Below, piece by piece: positions 1 to 5,216 of a stretch of DNA of 7,599 bases. Within the stretch, counting starts at the first letter, position 1. Every line of letters begins with the position of its first letter. The notes beneath the pieces are model-generated. The model was not told the origin of the DNA. It ran no database searches and saw nothing but the letters and a program-made list of their open reading frames with translations. The position numbers were made by a program, and so were the translations under genes. The stretch is from Burkholderiaceae bacterium (lineage in GTDB: Bacteria; Pseudomonadota; Gammaproteobacteria; Burkholderiales; Burkholderiaceae_E), in NCBI GenBank assembly GCA_019428955.1, contig JAHYJF010000172.1, positions 1 through 7,599 of the forward strand, read 5' to 3'.

Positions 1-43
1 CGGCCACCGATGTGCCGCCGAATTTCATTACCAGAAGCGGCAT
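1..43 (-). CDS. lysC: Aspartate kinase, N-terminal fragment (host gene)
   Basis: Read on the minus strand from an ATG at 43-41, the 14 codons give M-P-L-L-V-M-K-F-G-G-T-S-V-A and run off the window edge. K-F-G-G-T-S-V is the nucleotide-binding signature at the extreme N-terminus of aspartokinases, which phosphorylate aspartate in the first step of lysine, threonine and methionine synthesis. A G-rich stretch (GGGGG) lies about 6 bases upstream as a possible ribosome site. An in-frame internal ATG (28-26) would also leave the signature intact. This is the only host gene in the window, and it fixes the phage insertion to the region just upstream of its start. Only 14 codons are visible, so the call rests on the motif alone. 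Confidence 0.82.
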   Translation of the reverse strand, partial: MPLLVMKFGGTSVA

Positions 44-133
44 GGATACCCCCTGAAACCGCCCGCCCAAATTGCGCGTGTCTTATGCGCGCGCGGGGCC
101 GGGGGCAAGGGGTTAGGGTGTGGCAAGTGACGC

Positions 134-148
134 GTTTCAGAGGGTTTG
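134..148 (+). repeat. Left-end repeat 1 (candidate transposase site L1)
   Basis: This copy, GTTTCAGAGGGTTTG, matches the one at 199-213 at 13 of 15 positions (GTTTCA-NN-GGGTTTG) in the same orientation, 65 bp apart. In Mu the transposase binds several such sites at each end, the outermost starting a few bases inside the terminus. That fits a terminus at about 119-128. Binding function is inferred from position and repetition. Confidence 0.5.
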
Positions 149-175
149 AACTTGGCACTTTTTGAAGCCGTTGTA

Positions 176-188
176 AATCAATGGCTTA
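176..188 (+). promoter_or_regulatory. Candidate IHF site in the left end
   Basis: AATCAATGGCTTA fits the IHF consensus WATCAANNNNTTR at every position. It lies between the two left-end repeats, where a sharp bend would help bring the transposase sites together. Mu uses a DNA-bending protein (HU) between L1 and L2, so a bending site here makes mechanistic sense. The core AAATCAATGG recurs at 271-280 but without the TTR half. The assignment rests on the consensus match and location. Confidence 0.45.
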
Positions 189-198
189 TGGGATGGCT

Positions 199-213
199 GT
201 TTCACGGGGTTTG
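199..213 (+). repeat. Left-end repeat 2 (candidate transposase site L2)
   Basis: GTTTCACGGGGTTTG is the second copy of the 15-bp direct repeat found at 134-148, with two central mismatches. It is immediately followed by the 9-bp tandem repeat at 217-234. It is probably an internal transposase-binding site of the phage left end; this is inferred, not shown. Confidence 0.45.
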
Positions 214-216
214 GAC

Positions 217-234
217 GTTTTCGCGGTTTTCGCG
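217..234 (+). repeat. Perfect 9-bp tandem repeat in the left end
   Basis: GTTTTCGCG occurs twice head to tail with no interruption, just inside the second left-end repeat. It could be part of a further protein-binding site (an L3 analogue) or a chance tandem. No function can be assigned from sequence. Confidence 0.4.
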
Positions 235-287
235 ACCAGCCGCGATCGGCGGCCTGAAAATATGTCAACAAAATCAATGGTCGATTC

Positions 288-321
288 TGTTGGCTGTGGG
301 CAGTTTTGCCCACAGCCAACA
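288..321 (-). terminator. 14-bp stem-loop after the repressor gene
   Basis: A perfect 14-bp inverted repeat (288-301 with 308-321) encloses a 6-base loop and starts 2 bases beyond the repressor stop codon on the minus strand. The position suits a transcription terminator that stops repressor transcription before it leaves the phage toward lysC. The tract after the hairpin on the minus strand (AGAATCGA) is not U-rich, so it is not a classical intrinsic terminator. It may instead protect the 3' end, act in both directions or bind a protein at the phage end. Confidence 0.45.
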
Positions 322-323
322 CC

Positions 324-851
324 TTATTGAGACTGCTTTTCGCCGAACGAGGTGATGCGCTCCGTCCTGTCGCGCATCAGTTCCAGAAGCCGCTCTTTCC
401 TCGCCTCAAGCCACGTAAGAAGCTCTTCCATGGTCACGCCAGCGGCCAGCATATCGCGTGCTCTTTCGCCTGAGCGGGCACCTATCTCGGCTGCCCATAC
501 CTCTAGGGAAAGTCCGAGTATTAGCTCACCCTCGATCAACTGCTGGCCAGCGGCATGGTGATGTAGGAAGGCTTCCAATACACGGATAGCCTCAAGGTAA
601 GCCGCCTTATCGGCTATAAGCACGGTTCGCTCGCCTGGCTGGCCAGCGCCAAAGACCAGCCAGTCAAGCGAAACGCCTAGGCCAGTCGCCAGCGAACAGA
701 GAGCATCGAAGCCGGGAAGGCTTGCACCGTTGCGCAGCAGGTATTTGTCCAAGGTGCGCTTGGGAATCCCTGTCCGTTCCGCCATGTCGGCGACGGTCCA
801 GTTATTGCGCGACTGAAGTTCGCGAAGGCGAAGAGGAAGTTGCCCGATCAT
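324..851 (-). CDS. XRE-type phage repressor (c analogue)
   Basis: A 175-aa protein, leftmost and divergent from the early operon, as the immunity repressor is in Mu-like phages. Residues about 4-62 form a helix-turn-helix domain of the XRE/lambda-repressor type, with W-T-V-A-D-M-A-E-R-T-G-I-P-K-R-T-L-D-K-Y as its recognition region. The rest (65-175) is predicted helical, rich in A, E, L and R, and shows no LexA-type Ser/Lys protease domain, so induction by self-cleavage is unlikely. Start choice: ATG at 851 has AAGGGA four bases upstream. ATG at 866 and TTG at 893 are possible but have poorer ribosome sites, and the TTG would lie in the operator. Base composition is lower in GC than the operon on the other strand. 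Its likely role is to bind the half-sites at 869-894 and block the early promoter. The repressor role is inferred from domain and position. Confidence 0.75.
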   Translation of the reverse strand: MIGQLPLRLRELQSRNNWTVADMAERTGIPKRTLDKYLLRNGASLPGFDALCSLATGLGVSLDWLVFGAGQPGERTVLIADKAAYLEAIRVLEAFLHHHAAGQQLIEGELILGLSLEVWAAEIGARSGERARDMLAAGVTMEELLTWLEARKERLLELMRDRTERITSFGEKQSQ

Positions 852-859
852 AATGTCCC

Positions 860-887
860 TTGTCATTGCCCATATTTGGGGTATGGT
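860..887 (+). promoter_or_regulatory. Candidate early promoter (rightward)
   Basis: TTGTCA (860-865) and TATGGT (882-887) are separated by 16 bp, giving a weak sigma70-like promoter that would start near 893 and feed the early operon. The operator half-sites at 869-894 cover the spacer, the -10 box and the start point, as expected for repression by exclusion. The -10 match is only moderate. Confidence 0.4.
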
Positions 888-894
888 GCCCAAA
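869..894. promoter_or_regulatory. Candidate repressor operator, three half-sites
   Basis: A perfect inverted repeat TTTGGG (875-880) / CCCAAA (889-894) has an 8-base spacer. A third related half-site CCCATA begins at 869, exactly 20 bp from CCCAAA. The region lies between the divergent repressor and Ner-like genes and overlaps the candidate early promoter. The symmetry and spacing suit a dimeric helix-turn-helix protein such as the repressor or the Ner-like protein. Which of the two binds cannot be read from sequence. Confidence 0.5.
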
Positions 895-913
895 GATGGA
901 GTAACGATGTGCC

Positions 914-1126
914 ATGCAAAGCATACATGACTTAGGCGACGTGCGCCACAAGCTCAATTCAGTCCGTGCCGGGTTCGTCGCACAAGGAACGAGCCTGCAC
1001 GCCTGGTGCAGGGAAAATGGGATCGACACCCCGACAGCGCGCCGCGCGATCAATGGCCAATCGAAGGGTCCAAAGGCAGCCGCATTGGCGGAGCGGCTTT
1101 TGCTTGCCGCGGGTGTGACAGAATGA
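914..1126 (+). CDS. Small Ner/Cro-like DNA-binding protein
   Basis: A 70-aa protein encoded first in the early operon. The segment G-T-S-L-H-A-W-C-R-E-N-G-I-D-T-P-T-A-R-R (about residues 25-44), followed by a helical G-P-K-A-A-A-L-A-E-R-L-L stretch, reads as a compact helix-turn-helix. Small proteins of this kind commonly sit just before the transposase in Mu-like phages. In Mu that place is held by Ner, which represses both early and repressor promoters. GGAG at 898-901 is 12 bases from the ATG, a long spacing. A competing ATG at 907 opens only a 7-codon frame. The stop overlaps the transposase start as ATGA, so the two are probably translationally coupled. The regulatory role is inferred from size, motif and position; I do not recognise a precise family. 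Confidence 0.7.
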   Translation: MQSIHDLGDVRHKLNSVRAGFVAQGTSLHAWCRENGIDTPTARRAINGQSKGPKAAALAERLLLAAGVTE

Positions 1127-3048
1127 TCGTGCCGGTTCGAAACCTGCTTGGCCTCGGCGAGATTCCCAATGATCGAACGGCCGCCTCACGTTGGCTGAAC
1201 CGGCAAGATATTCCTATTCAGCTGGCACGCTGCAACGGCGGGAAGCGTGAGATTGTCCGCCTTTCTGACCTGCCCGACGAGGTGCAGCGCGCCTATACCG
1301 AGCGTGAGATCGCGCGGGCGGGGCTTGAGCCTGGCGAGTGGGATGCAGAGGCGCAGGAGCACTTTCTGGATGCCACGCCCACGATGCGCTCGGCCGCTCT
1401 GCGGCGGGCCGAGATTGCGCGCTTCATGGTGGCGCGGCTTGAGCACCTGCACGGCGGCAAGCTGGTTGCGGCGGTGCGCGCGAAGTTCGGGGCCGAGGGC
1501 ACCAGCGCGGCAAGCCTGCGCCGCATTCGTAAACAGACCGAAGGGGTTGCACCGATCAACTATGCGCCCGCGCTGCTGCATGACTATGCCCGCGAAGGTG
1601 GCAAGCGCGCGGCCATGTCCGAAGAGGCATGGGCCTTTTTCATGACCACCTTGCGCGATGCCGGGCCGCAGTTTCCACTTCGGCAGGCATGGCGCGACGT
1701 GCGGGACGTATCGCGCAAGCTGGGCTGGGCGTGCCCGTCCTTCACGACCGTGTTTCGGCGGTGGAGCGCGCTCGACCCGGCGCAAAAGCTGGTGGCGCGG
1801 CATGGGCACGAGGCGGCGGCGAAGGCCCTTTCGATGCCGATCATGCGCGACAAGACCACGCTCGGCGCGTTGCAGCTGGTGTCGCTTGACGGCCGGACGC
1901 TCGATTTCTGGGTGGACTTCGGCGACGGCAAGGCGGCGCGGCCGGTGATGATTGCCCTGGTGGACGTGGCAACGAATTTCGTGCTCGGCTACGAGCTGGC
2001 GAAGACCGAAAACGCGGTCGCAACATCGCGCGTGATCCGGCATGTCAGCCGCGATTTTGGCATCTTCGATCGCCTCTACACCGACAACGGCTCGGCCTTC
2101 TCCGGGCATCTGGTGGCGGGCGGCAATGTGCACAAGTGGCGCGGCAAGCGGAACGGCGCGCCGGGCGTGAAGCCGCTCGGGGTCTGCCAACACCTCGGAA
2201 TCGAAGTGACTTTCGCAATTCCGAAAAACGCGCAGGCCAAGATCGCCGAGCGCACATTCGCCACCCTCTCGCGGGTGATCGACGATCGCCCGGAGTTCGC
2301 CGGGGCGCATGCCGGGCACGCGCCGGGGGCATCGCCGAACGCTTCGGTGCGCCCGGTGCCGCTCGCGACGGCCGAGGCGGTGATTGCGCGCGAGATTGCG
2401 CGGCATAACCGCGAAGCGGGGCGGGCCAGCCAAGGCGCGCGCGGTCGCTCTTACGAGGCGCATTTCCGCGCGCTGCTGGCCGAGCGGACGCTGCGCAAAC
2501 CGTCGAAGGAACAGCTCTACTATGCCGGGCTGATCTATTCGGCGGCGGCGGTCGATCGCTTCGGCCGCATCACGATCGAAACATGGACCTATGGCGGCCC
2601 GGCAACGCAGGCGCAGCTTCTGCCCTGGCACGGCAAGGGCCGCGTGCTGATCGGCCGCGACCCTGACGATTTCGAAGCTCCGGCCGTGGCCTTTGACGAG
2701 GCCGGGCGGCTGATCTGCAAGGGGATAGAACCGGTTAAACCGGGCGTTTACAACAGTGTTGAAGGGGCGTCTGCAAGCGCGAAAAACCGCAAGGCGGCGC
2801 GCGTGGCAGTCACACAGGCCGAGACCGCCAACAGATACCTGGAAACCGACGAAATGGCCGCAGCACTTGCTGCGCTGGGCCCTGTGGACGAAGCCGCTCC
2901 ACCCGCTGCGGCCAAGGTTGTCGGAGCGCGCTTCGGCGGGCCGCTGCAACCGAAGCGCAAGGCCGCGCCGAAGAGCGCCTTGACCCCGGAATACCTGGAA
3001 ATTGTCGATCGCGCCAACGGGGTCAATCTGTCCCGTTACGGCGTCTAG
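1123..3048 (+). CDS. A: MuA-like DDE transposase
   Basis: A 641-aa protein, close to the 663 aa of MuA. It binds the phage ends, nicks them and joins them to target DNA. Residues 1 to ~60 resemble the Mu winged-helix domain (V-P-V-R-N-L-L-G-L to L-S-D-L-P-D-E-V-Q). About 65-170 fits the second end-binding domain. The RNase H-like core carries D256 (S-L-D-G-R), D321 (Y-T-D-N-G-S) and E376 (A-K-I-A-E-R-T-F). Spacings of 65 and 55 match MuA (D269, D336, E392). A Mu-type C-terminal domain covers about 457-510, and a charged helical tail, which in MuA contacts MuB and ClpX, follows. I chose the ATG at 1123 because it overlaps the preceding stop as ATGA; the open frame extends upstream to 1006, but that extension lies inside the Ner-like gene and is not transposase-like. 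The catalytic triad looks intact. Confidence 0.95.
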   Translation: MIVPVRNLLGLGEIPNDRTAASRWLNRQDIPIQLARCNGGKREIVRLSDLPDEVQRAYTEREIARAGLEPGEWDAEAQEHFLDATPTMRSAALRRAEIARFMVARLEHLHGGKLVAAVRAKFGAEGTSAASLRRIRKQTEGVAPINYAPALLHDYAREGGKRAAMSEEAWAFFMTTLRDAGPQFPLRQAWRDVRDVSRKLGWACPSFTTVFRRWSALDPAQKLVARHGHEAAAKALSMPIMRDKTTLGALQLVSLDGRTLDFWVDFGDGKAARPVMIALVDVATNFVLGYELAKTENAVATSRVIRHVSRDFGIFDRLYTDNGSAFSGHLVAGGNVHKWRGKRNGAPGVKPLGVCQHLGIEVTFAIPKNAQAKIAERTFATLSRVIDDRPEFAGAHAGHAPGASPNASVRPVPLATAEAVIAREIARHNREAGRASQGARGRSYEAHFRALLAERTLRKPSKEQLYYAGLIYSAAAVDRFGRITIETWTYGGPATQAQLLPWHGKGRVLIGRDPDDFEAPAVAFDEAGRLICKGIEPVKPGVYNSVEGASASAKNRKAARVAVTQAETANRYLETDEMAAALAALGPVDEAAPPAAAKVVGARFGGPLQPKRKAAPKSALTPEYLEIVDRANGVNLSRYGV

Positions 3049-3124
3049 GCGGCCCGGCGTGTGTTTACGGCACCCACCGGGCCATTCATCGCGAGCCAGG
3101 CTCGCATCCTGAACGGAGGCCACA
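3049..3124 (+). other. A-B spacer with two hairpins and a strong ribosome site
   Basis: This is the only real gap in the early operon. It holds GGCCCGG (3051-3057) pairing with CCGGGCC (3077-3083), and GCGAGC (3091-3096) pairing with GCTCGC (3100-3105) around a 3-base loop. GGAGG (3115-3119) lies 5 bases before the B start. Because B is not coupled to A by overlap, the hairpins may tune the A:B ratio or mRNA stability. The function is inferred; the pairings are visible. Confidence 0.4.
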
Positions 3125-3907
3125 ATGGCAGAAGTGTTGAAGTTCGACAAGAAGGCCGAAGCACCGCCGGTGCTTGGCGGCTTTGTCTCGACCCCCACCA
3201 CGCAGAACATCATGCGCACGCTTGAGCTCGTGGACGCGACTCCGGGGGCAATCACCGTCATCGCCGCTGCGCCTGGTATTGGCAAGACCACGGCGCTGCG
3301 CTCTTTCTGGAACCGGCGCCCCGGCGCGCTGATGGTCACTGCGGTGGACGGCGAGGGCGGCACCTGGGGCGTGGCGTGCCAGCTCATGCAGATTTTGGAC
3401 CTGGGCGTTCCGAACAGCCGCAACCTGATGGAGGAACGGCAGCGGATTGCCGAAGCGATCGGGGGCGATGGCCTGTTGCTGATCGACGAAGCACAATATC
3501 TGGTCCGTCGCAATACGCGTGGCGCGGACGATTGGTCGGCTTTCGATTGGCTGCGCGCCATGTCGGAAGAGGCGTTTGCGTTCCCCATCGCCTTCGTTGG
3601 CGACCTGTCGCTTCTGGAACTGGCCGACAAGCGCGGCGGGCTGTGGCGCCGCGCCGGGGAGGGACGGCGCCTCGTCCTGCGCAGCATCGAGCGCGGCGAC
3701 GTGGAAGGGCTGGCGGCCAATTTCGGCCTGTCTGACCCGGCATCGGTCGAAGCCTTGTATCAGATTGCGAGACGCGAAGGCGGCCTCGGCTACGTTGCCA
3801 CGATTGCCAAGCGCGCACTACAGGCGGCGGGCCTCGGCCGAGTTGAGGGCGCTCACGTCCTGGCAGCGATCGAATACCTGAACCTGAATCGCTTGGGGGC
3901 CAAATAA
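3125..3907 (+). CDS. B: MuB-like AAA+ ATPase, transposition target protein
   Basis: A 260-aa AAA+ ATPase that in Mu forms ATP-dependent filaments on target DNA, delivers targets to the transposase and gives target immunity. Walker A is A-A-P-G-I-G-K-T (48-55) with K54. Walker B is L-L-L-I-D-E-A-Q (117-124) with D121 and E122. P-I-A-F-V-G-D (154-160) resembles a sensor-1 strand, and R-G-G-L-W-R-R (170-176) could supply an arginine finger. The C-terminal helical region (about 190-255) aligns by eye with the MuB C-terminal domain. MuB is 312 aa, and the missing length is at the N-terminus, where MuB has a separate helix-turn-helix. Only about 20 residues precede the ATPase core here. GGAGG five bases before the ATG supports the start. 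The stop overlaps the next gene as TAATG. Confidence 0.9.
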   Translation: MAEVLKFDKKAEAPPVLGGFVSTPTTQNIMRTLELVDATPGAITVIAAAPGIGKTTALRSFWNRRPGALMVTAVDGEGGTWGVACQLMQILDLGVPNSRNLMEERQRIAEAIGGDGLLLIDEAQYLVRRNTRGADDWSAFDWLRAMSEEAFAFPIAFVGDLSLLELADKRGGLWRRAGEGRRLVLRSIERGDVEGLAANFGLSDPASVEALYQIARREGGLGYVATIAKRALQAAGLGRVEGAHVLAAIEYLNLNRLGAK

Positions 3908-4233
3908 TGCGGACAATCACGTTGGAAGTTGCGGTTCCGGAAGCTGTGGCGGCTGCGTTCGAGGCGGGCGAGTTTGCCATGATGGTGGTTCCTGCGCGCG
4001 TGGGCGAGATCGCCGGGGTGCAATATACCATGTGGCACCTTGGCAATCATCACGACGCGATGGTGAGCGGCCTTAGCGCGCTCGCCGAAGCGATCAGCGA
4101 ACCGGAACTCAAAGAGAAGGCGGCGGGCCTCGCGCGTATGGCCCGCATTGCCGAGCAATGGTATGGCGAGGTTCTCGCGTTTCTGCGCCGGGCCGAGTTC
4201 GTTGGCAGGACGCAGAAAGGCGCGCTGCAATGA
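3907..4233 (+). CDS. Unrecognised 108-aa early protein
   Basis: The ATG shares one base with the stop of the B gene (TAATG) and the gene ends in an ATGA overlap with the next, so it belongs to the early operon and is probably translated by coupling. The first half is mixed (I-T-L-E-V-A-V-P-E-A, then A-M-M-V-V-P-A-R-V-G-E-I) and the second half (about 50-100) is a run of amphipathic helix with M-W-H-L-G-N-H-H near its start. There is no signal peptide, membrane span or nucleotide-binding motif. In Mu the region after B holds small semi-essential proteins (kil, gam, sot and others), but no similarity to any is visible. Coding is supported by tight packing and codon bias. Function is unknown. 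Confidence 0.75.
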   Translation: MRTITLEVAVPEAVAAAFEAGEFAMMVVPARVGEIAGVQYTMWHLGNHHDAMVSGLSALAEAISEPELKEKAAGLARMARIAEQWYGEVLAFLRRAEFVGRTQKGALQ

Positions 4234-4628
4234 GCGCCGCGAAGCCCGAAGACCCGGCGCCCGAAGACTATCGCGTGAAGGCGGCGCGCGAGGGCCGGGC
4301 GTTCTATGTGCCGGGCCGCTCGGCCGAGGAAGCGCGGGCTATCATCGCGGCCGAGCGCGCGGCGGCGGATGCCAAGGTGGCGCCGATCCGCTTCACGGCC
4401 GAGGAAGTGACCCGCTACACCCGCGCGCTCAGCGATGTTTCGATCCGCATGAGCGAGGCGGAGAACGTCTTCGCGCTGCTGGCGCGCATCATCCAGGACG
4501 GCGACTTTCCGGGCCATTTCGGCATTGCCGACATGGCGTCACTCGCCGCGAAAGCCCTTGGCGCCGTGGGCGAGCACGAACTTGAAGACCTTGAACACCT
4601 CAACGCGCAGCTGCGCGACCTGGCATGA
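4230..4628 (+). CDS. Unrecognised 132-aa early protein
   Basis: It starts at the ATG overlapping the previous stop (ATGA). An in-frame extension to 4158 exists but lies inside the previous gene and is rejected. The N-terminal half is highly charged, with an A/E/R-rich helix (A-E-E-A-R-A-I-I-A-A-E-R-A-A-A-D, about residues 32-47). The C-terminal half (about 60-132) is predicted all-helical: A-L-S-D-V-S-I-R-M-S-E-A-E-N-V-F, then a leucine- and glutamate-rich end that could form a coiled coil. There are no catalytic motifs or membrane segments. Its stop overlaps an in-frame ATG of gemA at 4625. Placed just before a GemA-family gene, it may have an early accessory or regulatory role, but that is only context. 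Confidence 0.75.
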   Translation: MSAAKPEDPAPEDYRVKAAREGRAFYVPGRSAEEARAIIAAERAAADAKVAPIRFTAEEVTRYTRALSDVSIRMSEAENVFALLARIIQDGDFPGHFGIADMASLAAKALGAVGEHELEDLEHLNAQLRDLA

Positions 4629-4639
4629 AGGGAAACGAC

Positions 4640-5050
4640 ATGGGCATTTCGAAACGGCAGATCGCGCTCTTGCACGTCGCCAGGGGCAAGCTCGGCATCG
4701 CCGATGCCGACTGGCGCTCGATCCTCGCGCAGATCGCCGGCGTCACCAGCTCGACCGAGCTTGACGCGGCGGGCTTCAACCTGGTGATGGGCTTTCTCGA
4801 ATACGCAGGGTTCAAGCCGCTGACCGCGCAAGGCCCGAACTTCGGCGCGCGGCCGGGCATGGCGTCGTTTGCGCAGATCGAGCTGATCCGGGTGCTGTGG
4901 AGCGAATACACCCACGGTGCCAGCGACGAGGACGGGCTGAACAAATGGCTCGAACGCTGCTTCAAGGTCTCGAACCTGCGCTTCCTGCGCGCCGATGCGG
5001 CGGCGAAGGTCATCACCGCCCTGAAGGCGATGAAAACGCGCGCGGCCTGA
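4640..5050 (+). CDS. gemA: GemA/gp16-family phage protein
   Basis: A 136-aa protein of the Mu gp16/GemA family (DUF1018). The opening K-R-Q-I-A-L-L-H-V-A-R-G-K-L-G-I-A-D-A-D-W-R-S-I-L (residues 5-29) is the family hallmark. The closing L-N-K-W-L-E-R-C-F-K-V-S-N-L-R-F-L, followed by a helix A-A-A-K-V-I-T-A-L-K-A-M, is typical of its C-terminus. In Mu, GemA is an early product reported to affect host gene expression and DNA supercoiling; its exact role is unclear. I chose the ATG at 4640 because AAGGGA ends six bases before it. The ATG at 4625 overlaps the previous stop (ATGA) and would add five residues (M-K-G-N-D), but it lacks a ribosome site of its own. It is the last gene of the early cluster, 17 bases before a strong hairpin. 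Confidence 0.88.
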   Translation: MGISKRQIALLHVARGKLGIADADWRSILAQIAGVTSSTELDAAGFNLVMGFLEYAGFKPLTAQGPNFGARPGMASFAQIELIRVLWSEYTHGASDEDGLNKWLERCFKVSNLRFLRADAAAKVITALKAMKTRAA

Positions 5051-5067
5051 GACAGGCGCGGAAACCG

Positions 5068-5101
5068 GGTCGGGCGGCGCGGGCAATCGCGCCGCCCGAC
5101 C
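5068..5101 (+). terminator. Hairpin terminator after the early operon
   Basis: A perfect 14-bp GC-rich stem (5068-5081 with 5088-5101) encloses the loop GGCAAT, 17 bases after the gemA stop, and is followed by a short weak T tract (TATTTC). Stem strength and position suit termination or attenuation of early transcription. The U tract is poor, so efficiency is uncertain. Confidence 0.65.
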
Positions 5102-5129
5102 TATTTCAAGAGAGCGCATAGGAAGGCCG

Positions 5130-5161
5130 CTGAGGGGCCGTGTCGGGTTTCGGCCCCTCGG
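5130..5161 (+). other. Second strong hairpin in the junction
   Basis: GAGGGGCCG (5132-5140) pairs perfectly with CGGCCCCTC (5151-5159) around a 10-base loop. The C-G pair 5130/5161 extends it across one wobble. No T tract follows. It could back up the first terminator or structure the start of a downstream transcript. Confidence 0.45.
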
Positions 5162-5164
5162 ATA

Positions 5165-5216
5165 CCTGAAACGGCGTTACCCCGTTTAATTTCGCCTGAA
5201 ACCCGTTTAATCTCGC
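5165..5216 (+). repeat. Direct repeats spaced 21 bp, candidate regulator sites
   Basis: CCCGTTTAATTTCGC (5181-5195) and CCCGTTTAATCTCGC (5202-5216) differ at one base and start 21 bp apart, two helical turns. A second interleaved repeat, CCTGAAAC, occurs at 5165-5172 and 5195-5202. Same-face direct repeats upstream of a late gene block fit binding sites for an activator or repressor. The reverse complement of CCTGAAAC is GTTTCAGG, which shares GTTTCA with the left-end repeats, so a transposase-related site is an alternative. Confidence 0.45.

Noticed and set aside
146..355. 69-codon plus-strand frame in the left end
   Set aside because: It covers the candidate transposase sites, IHF site and stem-loop, has no ribosome site, and runs antisense into the repressor.
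907..930. 7-codon leader peptide (M-C-H-A-K-H-T) with GGAG five bases upstream
   Set aside because: It has a good ribosome site, but it is very short and no attenuation structure follows. More likely the site serves the ATG at 914.
1006..1122. 39-codon N-terminal extension of the transposase
   Set aside because: It lies inside the Ner-like gene in another frame. The ATGA overlap at 1123 gives a natural coupled start, and Mu-type N-terminal similarity begins right after it.
1186..3720. 844-codon open frame on the minus strand across the A and B genes
   Set aside because: It is antisense to two clear transposition genes with intact catalytic motifs. Its protein is arginine-, proline- and serine-rich with no domain sense, as expected from GC3-biased coding on the other strand.
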